Assembly: GCA_022702705.1 (NCBI GenBank)
Contig: CM040434.1
Coordinates: forward strand, 53,494,953 to 53,558,952
Reading direction: 5' to 3'
Length of the DNA stretch: 64,000 nucleotides
DNA from: Papilionanthe hookeriana x Papilionanthe teres
Taxonomy: Eukaryota; Streptophyta; Magnoliopsida; Asparagales; Orchidaceae
The notes under the pieces were generated by a model that made no database searches, was not told where the DNA came from, and saw only the letters and a list, made by a program, of their open reading frames with translations. The first letter of the stretch is position 1. Each line of letters begins with the position of its first letter. Positions 10,940 through 22,890 of this stretch are shown here, piece by piece. The position numbers and the translations under genes are program-made.

Positions 10940-12059
10940 GTGTATCTTCGTGGTTGTCGTGCGATAGGCCGTCGGGTCCCCTTCTCACGAGTCCCCTTTA
11001 TCGCGGTAGCACTTTCTTCGATTCAAGTCTCCTGGCGAGACTTTCTTTCTCGGGCCGCTCGTTTCAATCTCAATCGCCCAGTAGTGGGACGCCATACCAT
11101 CCTTCTAACGGCGAAGTGTCTAGGACCGGATGGTCCGTCGACCAAATGTCTGGAAGGTGGTATCCTCCCTAATTTGTAATCCCGAGACGACAATGGGTGG
11201 ACTAGCCTTCATTCTTTTACTTGGCTTTTCCGTCATGATGGCGGGTTCTACTCGGGGCCCAAGACGGGATTTGACTGGCACCCGCCCTATCCTTCGTAGA
11301 ATTTCCGATACGGGGCGGTTTTCCTTCTTTGCTAACTTTTCTACCAAAGTTTGCAGTCGAGCAAACGGCGTAGTTCTAGTTCTTTTCTTGCGGCTATCGT
11401 TGTAATATGCGGGTCGTGGTAATGTGGCGACAATCTTGCGAATATTTTCTTCATCTTTTGCGGCGGAGAGGGGATGAAACCTGCTTCCTCCCAAGAGTGG
11501 TATGTATTCAGGCAGCGGTGCATATTCTGGTATTTCTGGAATTTCTTCTAGGAAAGCAATTTCAGCAGCTCTGGCTTTTTTAGCGATCCTTCTACTTCTG
11601 TTTCTTCTTTGGGTCCTTGTCAGTGACGGAATCTTTGAACTGGACCCGATTTCGAAAACGAAGGTCTTACGAGAAGATCCGTACCCTCCACGGTAACGAG
11701 TCCATCATAATTCGGATTTCTTTCCCCTTTGATTTGGCAAAAGTCGGGGTAGGTGCGAAACAACTAAACCAGGTGGGGGTAGAGATAACGGTCCTTCTAT
11801 GGACAGCGGTACTCCTCTCAGCTGGAACCCTTTGCAGAGGGGGAAATTCTTGAGTTGATTTAAGGTTGAATTCAAGCAGCGGCTCCTCAGCTTCAGATAC
11901 CTTGTTCGTCAGTGCAAAGAGGGAGACGTCGGTGATCTTGACGTTCGTGTTTTCAAATCCTTGTCCAAATCGGATGATTCCATTGTCGGGCAGCTCATCC
12001 TTGTAAACAGCGAGATCTAGTCCATTGGTGAAGGAGAAAATCAACTTTGGGGCTTCCAT
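10940..12059 (-). pseudogene. ORF1 of element A (Tat/Ogre ORF1, function unknown)
   Basis: A separate protein before gag. From the ATG at 12059 it reads EAPKLIFSFTNGLDLAVYK and is open to 11667. It continues in other frames with TQRRNRSRRIAKKARAA (near 11600) and PEYIPLLGGSRFHPLSAAKD (open 11494-11120). Ogre-type elements typically carry such an ORF1; its role is not established. Homologous ORF1 is in B (41507-42805), and a second paralogous N-terminus heads the 3' ALKBH ORF of A. The basic RRN-RR motif suggests nucleic-acid contact, which is inference. An upstream in-frame extension to 12149 exists, but alignment with B favours 12059. Confidence 0.75.
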
Positions 12060-12568
12060 TTCTGTAGAGTAGATTCTGATTGTCAGTCCCAAGTTATGCT
12101 TCTTTTCTTTAGGACGAAAAGAAAGGAATTGAAAAAAGTCCGAACTCATTCTTGTTCATGTATTTATAAAAAGGAATCACTTATTAAAAGAATCACTTAT
12201 TAGAGGGTTTGTTTATTTAGAACGGAATGTTCAAAGGTGTAGAGAAGGTAAGGAATCTGAATCGGAGTCGGGAAGGAAAAGAGAGTCTTAAGCAAGACTT
12301 CTCGACTCGAAGGATCACTCCTAAACAAACACCTATTGGGGGTCCACCCCACCTCAGAAATGAGGTAAAAGGATCTCGGAACCTCTCCGTTTAGGGGTGT
12401 CTAAACAGTGGCTCCTAAATCCGAGAGAATGTTGGTTATACTTGTTCAAGGTAGAAATGAACATAGTATCCCAACAGAAAGAAGGGCAGTTTGATCCATA
12501 AGGGACATGGATGCACCACCGATTTTTGAAAGCAGAGTTATTCGATTAAAATGGAGAGAGGAATTTTT
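12060..12568 (-). other. 5' leader of element A
   Basis: Untranslated region between primer site and ORF1. It is conserved with the B leader (42806-43378). Bases 12329-12346 are the exact reverse complement of 24-41 next to the 3' LTR. A palindromic CCTCAGAAATGAGG at 12350-12363 resembles the hairpin at the LTR edge. Confidence 0.75.
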
Positions 12569-12585
12569 CCCCAGCGGAGTCGCCA
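12569..12585 (-). promoter_or_regulatory. Primer binding site of element A (tRNA-Arg type)
   Basis: Sense TGGCGACTCCGCTGGGG, six bases from the LTR edge at 12592. This primer site is the form used by Ogre/Tat elements and is ascribed to tRNA-Arg. Confidence 0.85.
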
Positions 12586-14686
12586 GAAATATGTCGGCAT
12601 GTTTTAGGGTTAAGTGTTGTATTTTGAAAAGGGGTCGCCTACAGAAATTTTCGGCGAATTTTAAATTTAGTTTAAATAAATAATTTTGAAAAGTAGTATT
12701 TGATTTTGAAAATAATTTTAAATTTGAAGGTTTTAAGATATGAGATTAAACTGATCTCACATCCCAAATAGTTTATATAAACGAGCACCGCACCACAAAC
12801 CGTATATCTATCCCTAAGGATAGACACACCGTCGATGGTGGTGCTCGATTAAATAAACTAGAAGATTTGTGACATCCGTTTGGTCCGCGAACCAATTTTT
12901 TTAAGCCGACAAATTCCCCGCTTAATATGTAAGCATTAAACGAGGGTTTATATTACTCAGGTTCTTTAAAATTCCCTATAAGGGCAAGCCCCTATAGTTA
13001 ATTACATCTTAAGTGACGGGAATCACCTAAGAAAACTCTCGATAATAATCAATAATTCGCTCTCAAGAATTTCAAAGTTTAAGTTTTCAAAGGATTGAAT
13101 TTTGGAATTTCAATAGGGAATGGATCAAGTTTGGAACATTTTATTTTGAGAATTCAAAGGAAGAAAAGTAGGAGAAATTACGGATTCGAAGTGAATTTCG
13201 ATAATCTCCCGACTATCCTATTGTTTGGCTTGGATTTAGGAAAGTCCTAATGTTTATTTAATGTTTTAATTTTGCCAATTTTGATTAATTAGGGCATATA
13301 TTTATATGATAGAATCATACAAATGGCCTGGAAGATATGAGGGTTTATGTCGTATCGGACGACTACCTCGAAATCTAAGACTCGGTTAGGGCTTAATTTG
13401 CAATGCAAATGCCTAACGAAGAGTTGAGGATTTATGTTGCACTAGTGCAAACTACCTCGAAGTCCTATGGCTTTGTTGTTTAATTCTAGGAAAGTTTTGT
13501 TGAAGTAGATTCGAGTTTTCGCGACGACGATGGCCGTGCTGCCCACCATGCTCCGAGCTCCTTGTTGTTGCGGAGGTTTAGTTTTAGAAATCATAAATCG
13601 GGGGATGAGAAAAGTGTTTTGGTTTAGAGAAGTCTTAATTTCCAAGTATTTTTTGTGTTTTAATTAAAACAAATCTTAAAGTTGATTATAACAACACCAG
13701 GTTAAGATCTCGCGGTTCCATCCTTCAGGCATCATTATTTTTATCGGATTCACTTAGTCCGGATGAATTTGCTAAACTCAGCTGAATGAGTTCCACACTT
13801 TCATTTAGACCGTGGGAAATCCCGTTAGCAACACGTAGGTTACATCATCCGAGGTATTCCCGATCATCCAACAGGACGTTTTAATTTAGTTGTATTTGTA
13901 GTTTTGTGTTACGTTTGTGATTAAATTTTGAGTTGCTTTATATTTTGAATGTTGTGGCGGTGAATTTTATCTTGCAATGACTTTTAACTTAGTTTTGGTT
14001 TCAGTTTTGGTTTCTGTCCTAAAGGTGTAGGTTTTCATGCAACTGTTGTTTATCATGCAAGAAAAGTAAGTGCGATGCGATTAAATAAGTTGCAATAGAG
14101 TAAATCGCAATAAAATAAAAGCGTACCTGGAGGGTCTTCCCGTCATTCCAAGCTGCACTTAAAACACGATTAGAACATCTAAGCAAGTTCCTAGGTAAAG
14201 CTAAGGTAAGGGTTATGGTTTTCTACCAAATTCTTAATCCTATGGCTAGTCGTCTCCTATGACGTCTAGGTCTTCGATTTTGGTTTTAAGGATGGTTTTC
14301 TTCACCAAAGAACAACTAAGCTCGATTGTTCTTAAGGACATTCCATCATATTGAGGAAGTGTTTAAGACGAATCTTAAACATCTTTTCGATATTTCGGGA
14401 ATTGTCCTAAGTCCAAATGAATTCATTGTTCAAGTGAATTAATCATCCAGGGTGTTTGAGTTAAGTTTTATTTCTTGCTCGAGTGAATTAGGATGTTTGA
14501 ATATCCTTATGAGTGAAGTGTCATTTCACTTGATACTCCATTTAGGAGTTATAATAGTAAAAGCTCCTAAGAGCGAAATGATATTTAATGATTTGTGATT
14601 CAAATTTTAATTTCAAATTAATGATTTAAGTTTGGAATAGTGTTCGAGTTATTTTAGATTTATTTTTTGAATTCTTCATGTCTTTA

Positions 14687-14942
14687 TATTTAATTTAATT
14701 TAATTTAATTTAACTTAATTTAATTTAATGTGGTTTAATTTAAATTAATTTAACTTAAGTCAATTTAATGTGATATGATTTAATTTAATTTAATTTAATT
14801 TATTATAATTTAATTTAATTTAATTTAATTTAATTTAATTTAATTTAATTCTAATTTAATTTAATTTAATTTAATTTAATTTAATTTAATTTAATTTAAT
14901 TTAGTTTAATTTAATTTAATTCTTAATTTTTAATTTAATTTT
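14687..14942. repeat. (TTTAA)n microsatellite in the LTR of A
   Basis: About 250 bp of nearly pure TTTAA units with a few interruptions such as GTGGTTTAA and TCTAATTT. Confidence 0.95.
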
Positions 14943-17564
14943 TTTAATTTTAAAGGAATTTGTTTTAAATAATTTAACTTTAATTTAATTTAAAGATTAA
15001 GTCTTTTAGCATTTTAAATCTTAAACTTGGATTATCATTTTAATTAGATGTTAAATATTATTGGGATGATTAATTTAGGGATTTTTTAAATTAAAGAATA
15101 AATCTCTTCCTAATAATATCCCCATTTTAATAATTCCAATTTCATTATTCTTCCAAATTTAATTAATTATTTAATTAAGGTTTATTTCAATTATTTTAAA
15201 TTGTTTAATGGGTTTCTACCCTTTAGTTATTAAATTTCAATCATCCAAATCAGATTAGGATCAAATATTTTACCTATTAATTTTTTTATTAAACCTAAAG
15301 TTTTAATTAAAGGGTTAAGATTTTAATTACCATTTTGCCCTTCAAGCTTAATAATTTCATAACTCACTAAATTGAACTCAAATGAACTTGAAATTTTTAT
15401 GTGACTTCACTCATATGTCAATAAAAACATCAGAGGAGAAAAATGTGATTTTTCTGTATTTAATTTATTTATATAATTATTTTTGGTGGAAAATAAGGAT
15501 TTCCAAGGAAAATTTAATAATATGACCAAGGGAAAGTTTCTGTCCTTAAGAAAATTATGGGACATTCCTAATGACCAGGGGACCACTTGGACCAATTTTT
15601 GTGATTTTTTGAATTATATTTTATTTATTAGAATTATTTTAAGTTCTGGAGTATTAATTAATTTAAAAATAAAATGAATGTCGAAAAATGAATTTTATAA
15701 TTTTTAAAATTCTCTCTGATATCAAGGATTCCAGAGAACCAAATTTTACAATTTTATGATTTTTCTTTGATTTATTATAATTATTTTAGTGAAAATGCTT
15801 AGAAAATACATTTTTTTAATTTTAAAATTACCCTAGAGCTTTAAAAATTAATATCTCACCAAATAGGCCTGAGAAAAATATGGGGTTTGTTCCTAAGTGA
15901 TTAAAATTCAAAATGTGACATTTTGGTGAATTTTATTATTTTTGTGATTTTTATTATTTTTTAATTATTAAAAATATTAAAATAATATTAAAAATCAACT
16001 TTTTTAGAAAATGGAAATTTTAATTTTCTTAAATTCCCCTGATATCAGAGAGGCTCCAAAACCAATTTGGTGAATTTTTGAAAGATATTTTGAAAGTTAT
16101 GAATTTTTAAAGTTTAAAATGACTAAGTGGTTTAACCAACCCAATTAATAGGGCTAACCAAGTCCAATTGACTTCAAACTTTTATGATGGGTTCCTCTGA
16201 TCCTAAAGGTCAGTGGAGAATTGATTTCAAGTCAATTTGATGTATGGTTAGCTCTATTTAATTAGAGACCTATTTTGAGTGTTTAAACCAATTAGGATTA
16301 ATGCGAGTGAATTAACTCGAGTCCTATTTTTCCTAGGGTTCTCTGGTCATAAGGAACATCACCAAATTTTTCTAGAATTTATTTCACAACATGCTATTTA
16401 TTGGAATTAAAATACACAAAACAATGACATGAATTTGAAAAATCAATAACTTTTCACAGAGATGGCCTCTGACCTTGGAAAATTCAGGGAATGTTCCCAA
16501 GTTTAGAGGCTTCAAAAGCCCTATGGCCTCATGCCATGGTGAATTGTATACATGCATGGAGAATTAAATGTATGCAGAGAGTAAATAAATTATTAAAAAT
16601 AAAATACTTGATGAAAATGAATGATTTCTTTTCCACATTATTCTCCTCTGTTCACTCGACGAAGAGGTATTTTTATTTTATTTTTGTGATTTTCCTACAC
16701 AAAGTTATGGATTTTCAAAGTTACGGTAATTAAATAAATAGAAAATAACCCTAATTTCCTACTTATCCACGCGGCGCCACGCCATCCTCGGCGGCTCCGA
16801 AAGGCCGCGCGTCGTCTCCCGATTCGGCGCCGCCATCCGACTCGGCGCTCCGGGGGCTCGCGGTTCATGCACCATTGCGCGGTCGGCTCGATCTAGACCG
16901 TCCGCTCGATACACGCTCAATCCAGACGGCTCCCGGTCATCGTCTACGGCCGGTGTGCACCCGTGACCGTCAACCTTCTAACCCTAATTTCTCACTCGAT
17001 TCTCAATGGATTTTTGTGTTCTTATGCTCTATGGATTCGTCTTGAAGAGACGAACACATCCATACGGTAAACATGCATTTAAATTGACTTAAATTAAAAT
17101 GAGAATCTCTGGAAGCTCGGGAAGAAGAGGGTGTCCATACCTTTGCTCAGAGAAGTGAAGCTTCGATCTGAGAGTTGTTGCACCTTCGATTGGATCCTAG
17201 TAAGCTCCAGATGAAGTCTCCTGGTCTGGTGAATTGTCTAGGTTGGACTTCGACCACAGCCGATCACAAAGCTTGGAGGCTGGAGCAACTGGGTGGCCTG
17301 GAGATGGGGCTTTCAGTGGGGAACTTCTCCTCTTGGTCCAGTGAAGGTGTAGGACCAATCAATTTGGGAATTGGCTCACTGTGAAGAAGTGTCCTGGTTT
17401 TGGGCTTGGATTTCAACTCTGAAATTGAGCTCACAGAGAGGAAATGGCAGGGGGATCTCAGTGGGGATCAAGTCCTCTATGTGTGGGGAGTAGTACGGAA
17501 CAATTTTGGCGGAGTTTCCTTAAGGTTTGGTTCGAGCACCTCCCATGGCCGAGAGGGTGAGGGG

Positions 17565-17572
17565 TTTAAATA
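17565..17572 (-). promoter_or_regulatory. Candidate TATA box of the A LTR
   Basis: Sense TATTTAAA within CCTATTTAAACCCC, in a GC-rich surrounding. If right, U3 is about 2.4 kb and R-U5 about 5 kb. Based on motif and context only. Confidence 0.45.
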
Positions 17573-19943
17573 GGCATGGTCGGAGGCTCTCCCGGGGGTG
17601 TTGAGGGTCGGGATCAGCTGCTCCGGCATGTGAAGAACAGCCACAATGGCCACTGGGGATGGGGCGACTCGGCAAGTGAGAATTCCAAAGTTGGCTCGCA
17701 TGTGAGCTCTCGGCCATGGTGTTTTCCGGCGGCGGGGTGGGCTGGCGGCGAGCGAGGGTCACCCTCGGGGTCGGGTAGGTCGAGGGCAGGTGTTTGTGCA
17801 AGCAATTGGCAATGGCCGAGTGTAAAGGCTTTGATCCAAAGTAGAATGGGGCATGGCTAGTTTTGGGTCTAAATGGGTCAACCCACCCATTTGGGCTTGG
17901 TGCACCCCTCGAGGTGGCTTTGGGTGCTGTGGGGGATCAAAGGGATCAGCTGGTTTGGCATGGAGAAGTCTCCATCCAAATATATTTGGATTAAATTTAG
18001 GTTTAGGTGAATCATGATTAAGGCTAATGAGCTTTAGGGATTAAGGAAAGGGTCCCTCCTTCCTACCCAATATGGTATGGTGGAGTGTCCAAGGCTCTCA
18101 TGGCTCACATGTGGCTCATGCATGGCTTCATGGCTCACCTTTGGCTTGGGGAAAGCTTGGTCGATTTCATGAAAATGGATTATAGGAATTTTTTGGTAAT
18201 TTGATGGAAATTTGTATGGAACTTGATTTGGAATGATTTGATGATGAATTTAGGACTTAGGTATTGAGTTTAATTGAAAGTATGATGAGGGGAAGTGTCA
18301 TGTAGGCTTTGGGACCAATTTTGGGCCTTTGGATGTGGTAAAGGATGGGCTTTTAAAATGGTTTAGGAAAGTGGGCTTTTGAATTTTAAAATGGATTTTG
18401 GGATGAAATTTTGGTAAAGGCTTGGGCCAAATAATTGTTGGGTTTAGCTTATGGATGTGTCATGAGTGATTTGAAACAAATTTGAGGTGATTTGGGTTTG
18501 AATTGGGTTGGACATGGGCCTTTTGGTAAAGAGGCTAAGGTGGGCCAAAATGGGCTACCATGGGCCAAAGTTGGGTTAGAGTTGAAATTGATGTAAAATA
18601 AATGTTGGGAAATGTTTATGGGAGTGTTTCAAAGAGGTTTTGGCTTTGGTTAGGTTTTGATTTTGGGATTTGGGCTCATTTGGGCTAGGTTTAGGTTTAG
18701 GTCAAAATTGGGCTTTTTGATTTTGGGTTGAATTTGAGTGGGGTTTGGGTCTAAATTTTGGGCAAATCATGTTAGTGTTTTGTTTATGGGGATGTCAAGG
18801 AGGGTTTAGAAAAGATTTGGGGTTAATTGGAGTTGAATTGGGTGAGTTTGGGCTAAGTTTGGGTCATGGGTCCAAATTGGGCTTTAAGGCCAAAAGTGAA
18901 ATTGGATTCCAATGCCAATCAAATTGGGCTTGGATTTGGTCTAGATTGGTGTTGGGGATGTTAAATTGAAGTTTAGAATTGAATTGGACCAGAATTTGGG
19001 TCAATTGGGTGGGTTAGGTTTGACATTGGGTTTACTTTGGGTTAAAATGGGCCAAATTGGGGGTTTTGATAAAAGTGGGGTAAATTGACAAAATTGGCCC
19101 ATGGTGTAGTTGAACAAAATAAAATTGGGAATATTTGGGATTTTCTGGAATTTTCTGGGAATTTTCTGAATTTTTGGATTTTTTGGCTAAGAGGGGTATT
19201 TTGGGTATTTGGAGGGTATTGGGAGGTATTTTTGGAATTTTTGGTATTTTTGGTTATGGATGATCAATTTGAGTGATGTGGAAATGTTTGGGAATGATTT
19301 TGGAGAATTTTGGGTGATTTGGAAATTTTGAGAAATTTGGGCAGTTTCAAGGACATTTGGTAGGTTAGGCGGGTGTAGGGTCCCGGGGGTCAAAAATTGA
19401 AAATTTGGAAAATTGAAGATTGGGTGAATATAAGTGGAATAAAATCATTTTGGTTGAGCCATGAAGCCACATCAAGCCCACATGAGCCATGAAGGGACTC
19501 ATTTGAGGCATTCATCTATGTTGTTCCTAACCATCTTACGCGAGGGCTTAGGGGTTAAGGACCATCCATGTGAATCACTTACATGAGTCAGGAGGTCAAG
19601 TTAGGTATAGGTGTGGTTTTAGGAGGTGTATGGAAGTGTAGTGTATGAGTGTAGTGTGTGTGTAAGTCAGCCCCTCACCAGACCAGGCCACCCAGGGCAG
19701 TCCTAAGGCCAAAGAGTCTTATAGGAACTCATCCTTTAAACTTCCACACTTGATTTCAACCCTCTAGGTGATTAGGGGTCTACAGTCAAGTTTGTGGAGT
19801 TTGCAGGGAGTTAAGAAGTGGTTTGAAATTCTAGGTGGTGGGTCCCAATTCTAATCCTCTAAGATAGTCAAAGGAAAAGCCTAAGGCTAGATCCTAAGTA
19901 CTAAAGAGAAGAAGAGAAGACCTCATCAAAAATGAGGTCAACA

Positions 19944-20638
19944 GTCTTTTAATTTAAAAAGATTCAAGTTAAACCAATTTTTGATAGGCTTCTCCTCAAG
20001 CTTCTCCTCACTTATTTTCTCTTCTTTTTTTTCTTTTCTTTCGGGATCATTTTCAATCCCCTTTTTTCACTTTTTTTTTTCTTTCTTTCGAGATCATTTT
20101 TAATCTTTTTTTTTTTACTTTCTTTACGTGAGGATTACTATATCTTGATAGGCCTTTAATAATTTTGAATTTCATTATCCTCTCTCTAAAATCCAAAACT
20201 CAAAACTTTTCCTCGCTTTTTATAAGTGTAAGTATTAGTTCGAAAAAGGTTTTCAATAAAGGCTCAATACTCATTAAGTATAAATCTAAGAATTTTAGCT
20301 TTTCAAATATTCAACTCCTTCCTACCATAAATAGAAAAATCATTTTTTCAATATTTCCTACAAAATATCATAACTCTAGCACAGTTTCTTCACATAGGAT
20401 TTCAACTAAGTTGTTTTTCTAACATTCCTAAAATCGAAATTATAGTAACCTAAAGGTAACACCACATACCACAAGTCAGTTTAAAAGTGATATCAAATTA
20501 AATACAGGCTACTGAGGACAAATAAAGTTACATTTTAAAAAATTTTTCTTCCCCCCAAACTTAAATTTTAAAATATTTTGCAATTAATTTCATAAAATAT
20601 TGCAGGAAGAAAAAGTAAAGGTTGAATCTACTTACTAC
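19944..20638 (-). other. 3' noncoding part of H
   Basis: Contains a long pyrimidine-rich run on plus (20014-20130; purine-rich in sense) and a PPT-like CCCCCCAAACTTAAAT (20551-20566). Both are also found at the same places in E and D. No gene. Confidence 0.7.
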
Positions 20639-20876
20639 TACAATTAACCACTCCGACTGGTAGCGCTTAATCTTAATATTGTAACAAGTATATAATATAT
20701 TCTATAATCGTAGAGTTACTCTTATCAACACAAGTATACGTATCGCTCAAGTAATACATGGCTTTAGTGGAGTCCTGGATATCAATCCCACAGGGAATAT
20801 TTTAGAGGCTACGAACTAGGATTATAGAAACTAATTCAGAATCATAACTTGAAGATCGAAATTGACTATCTGTCAC

Positions 20877-22851
20877 AGACCCGACCCGCAATTACGCAGT
20901 AAATTAACTTCCAAAAGATAGCAAAAAACTTGACCTGATTTATAAATAGCGGCAAGTGTGCAAAATCTTAAATGATATAAAAATTAGAAAATATTTTACA
21001 CACTAGGGGTACTACGTAAGTATACGTATCGTTTCAAGTAATATAGAGTTTTCTTTAAAAACTCCAATATCGATCCCACGAGGAAGTGAAGTAAGAAGTC
21101 TTTAATCAAATTCTAGTCTACTACTAATAGTCCTTAGTTTGGAATGTCGATTAAAATTGTGTTTTATCTAGCAACTATTCCTAAATGCAAGTATTAAATG
21201 TAAAGATAGTAACTATATCTAAATGCAAATAACAATTCTAAATATAATCCTTTTTGGATGAATTGGTTTGGAGAATTTTGAGATATTAAAAACTACTATT
21301 CTTATGTAATGAAATAGATAATGTATAGGATTGAGATGCATTAAATATTGTATGTGCCAAATAGGAGCAATCCTATTCTTTACCCTTTGGTCCAGGCATA
21401 AAGAACATTGATTAATCCTATGCTTAGTTACTGAATCCGTGGCTAGGCTGGGAGGATACTGACTCTCACTTCGGAACTCCCACGTTACCCTCGCCTAAGG
21501 GCTAACATCTCCGCTTCAACACCCAAATGATAAGACCGAATTGAGGATTTTAGCCTGTCACTCTAAAATCTCCAATTTTACGCTCGATAATTATATTTCC
21601 CTATTTATTTACATTCAATCCCCATGAACTTCACCATCCATGGAATTTGAAGGTGGTTTCACTTTGTTGAGAATTACACCGCCCTTTCGGGTCGATGCAA
21701 TTACAACAAATTTTAACACTACAATGCGCCCTTACTGCAATGTAAATGAAGTGCAAGTAAAAACTATCACATTTATAATTAAATTCACTTCTATCATGCA
21801 TCACAAAATCCTAAACATGATTTCTACTCATTACAAAAGAAAAGTAAAATGAAAATAATGGCATAATCTTCTCATGCCGCTATTTCAAAAAAGAAGAAAG
21901 AGTAAGAGAGATACGTCACAAAGCGTGAAGAAAACACAATGGAAACTTCATGTAACCAAAGCAAATCCACTAAATAAATGTTTACAAAATTATAAGATAA
22001 TGAAGAACAATACTTAGTTTTTTCCCCTTGAAAGAAAGATGAAGATCTCTCCCATAAAATCTCCCGGCAATCCATGCAATGCTAACGAAATCCCTTACAA
22101 ATTCTCTCAAAATCTCCTCTCCAATCTCTCCAAAAGGGTAGAAATCTACATTTCTACTCTTAATCTAAGAATCCTAAACATTCCTCTCTTTTTTTCTCTT
22201 CTTTCCTCTATTGTTTCTCACTCATTTCTAACATATATTCGCCATTTTAATGAGTATGGACGAATTTTGAAGAGTTTCCATAAGCTCCCCTTCGAAAAAG
22301 CGTCCAAATACGTCGAATTTAGGCCAAAAACCGCCAAAAGTCGGTCCAGAACCTTCCGGGCGCCGTCGACGGGTTCGAGCTCGCTGTCGGCCAGCTTTTC
22401 GGGCACTTTTCGGTGTTTTTTGGAAAATCTCTCCGTCGGCGAGATCGTGGCCGCTGTCGGTGAGATGACTGCTGCACAGCTGCACCGTTTTGCTTCGTTT
22501 GGCTCTGTTTTAGCTCTGATTTGCCCCGTTTCAGTTGCGTTGCGTTCGTAACAGATAGCCCTACAAAATAAGCATAAAAAAAATATTTCTTTAAAGTATA
22601 ATATCATTCAAAAATATTCAAGAAGTTTAAAAGAGATTAAGTATCAAAAGACTTATCGAATGGTTCGGGGCAGAATTTCATTTCTTGCTTGTTTTTGCTC
22701 CAAATTGCACCGTTTTTGCTTCCTTTTGCTCCAATCACCATTTCTTGTACCTAAAACAAAAAAACATACAAAATACCTTCCTTTAAAGTGTAATATCATT
22801 AAAAATGAGTAAAATGATATAGCAAAAAGAGTATATATTTTAGGCGTGTCA
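20877..22851 (-). repeat. 3' LTR of E
   Basis: 1975 bp; sense starts TGACACGCC and ends near GGTC. The first base at 20877 is A where the 5' LTR has T. A candidate TATA box (ATATAT within ACATATATTC, 22231-22240) lies downstream, in sense, of a GCCGAC cluster. Confidence 0.92.
22340..22461 (-). promoter_or_regulatory. DRE/CRT-like (RCCGAC) cluster in the E LTR
   Basis: Four RCCGAC cores on the sense strand within 122 bp (GTCGGY on plus at 22340, 22386, 22435, 22456). RCCGAC is the known core for DREB/CBF factors. It sits about 100 bp before the candidate TATA box. The same cluster is in the 5' LTR near 29645-29765. Confidence 0.5.
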
Positions 22852-22890
22852 AAATCCCCCAAACTTAACTGTTACTTGTCCTCAAGTAAC
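22852..22890 (-). promoter_or_regulatory. Polypurine tract and adjacent hairpin of E
   Basis: Sense GTTAAGTTTGGGGGATTT abuts the 3' LTR (22852-22869). Directly upstream in sense is an 8-bp stem with 4-nt loop, GTTACTTG-TCCT-CAAGTAAC (22871-22890). The pair of features recurs in D at 53823-53862. Confidence 0.75.

Larger units (their letters stand above)
1..19943 (-). mobile_element. Element A: Tat/Ogre-like Ty3/gypsy LTR retrotransposon
   Basis: Sense strand is minus. The last 21 bases of the left (3') LTR (1-21) are identical to the end of the right (5') LTR at 19923-19943. Reading from the right: 7.35 kb LTR, tRNA-Arg-type primer site, leader, ORF1, gag, aspartic protease, RT, RNase H, a second RNase H, integrase, an ALKBH-containing ORF, a tandem array, LTR edge. 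The ORF1 before gag, the dual RNase H and the huge LTR are hallmarks of the Tat/Ogre lineage. The internal region is about 12.57 kb. Every coding block is open only in pieces, with several frameshifts. The element sits inside element H, whose sequence resumes at 19944; the left flank and so the TSD cannot be checked here. Confidence 0.9.
12592..19943 (-). repeat. 5' LTR of element A, 7352 bp
   Basis: Bounded by TG...CA: TGTCGG at 12592 and TCAACA at 19943, next to the primer site. Its outer end has a hairpin CCTCAT-CAAA-ATGAGG (19921-19936), shared with the LTR stub at 1-21. Inside are a TTTAA array (14687-14942), a GC-rich stretch (16760-16980), a region with a candidate TATA box (17565-17572) and a strongly G-rich, C-poor plus strand (about 18290-19440). 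No convincing gene is inside; the short open frames have no recognisable product. Ends and the 12720-12960 part match the B LTR. Confidence 0.85.

Noticed and set aside
17175..17860. Open frames on both strands in the GC-rich part of the A LTR as a captured host gene
   Set aside because: Frames are short, overlap each other, show no recognisable motif and are explained by GC-rich composition.
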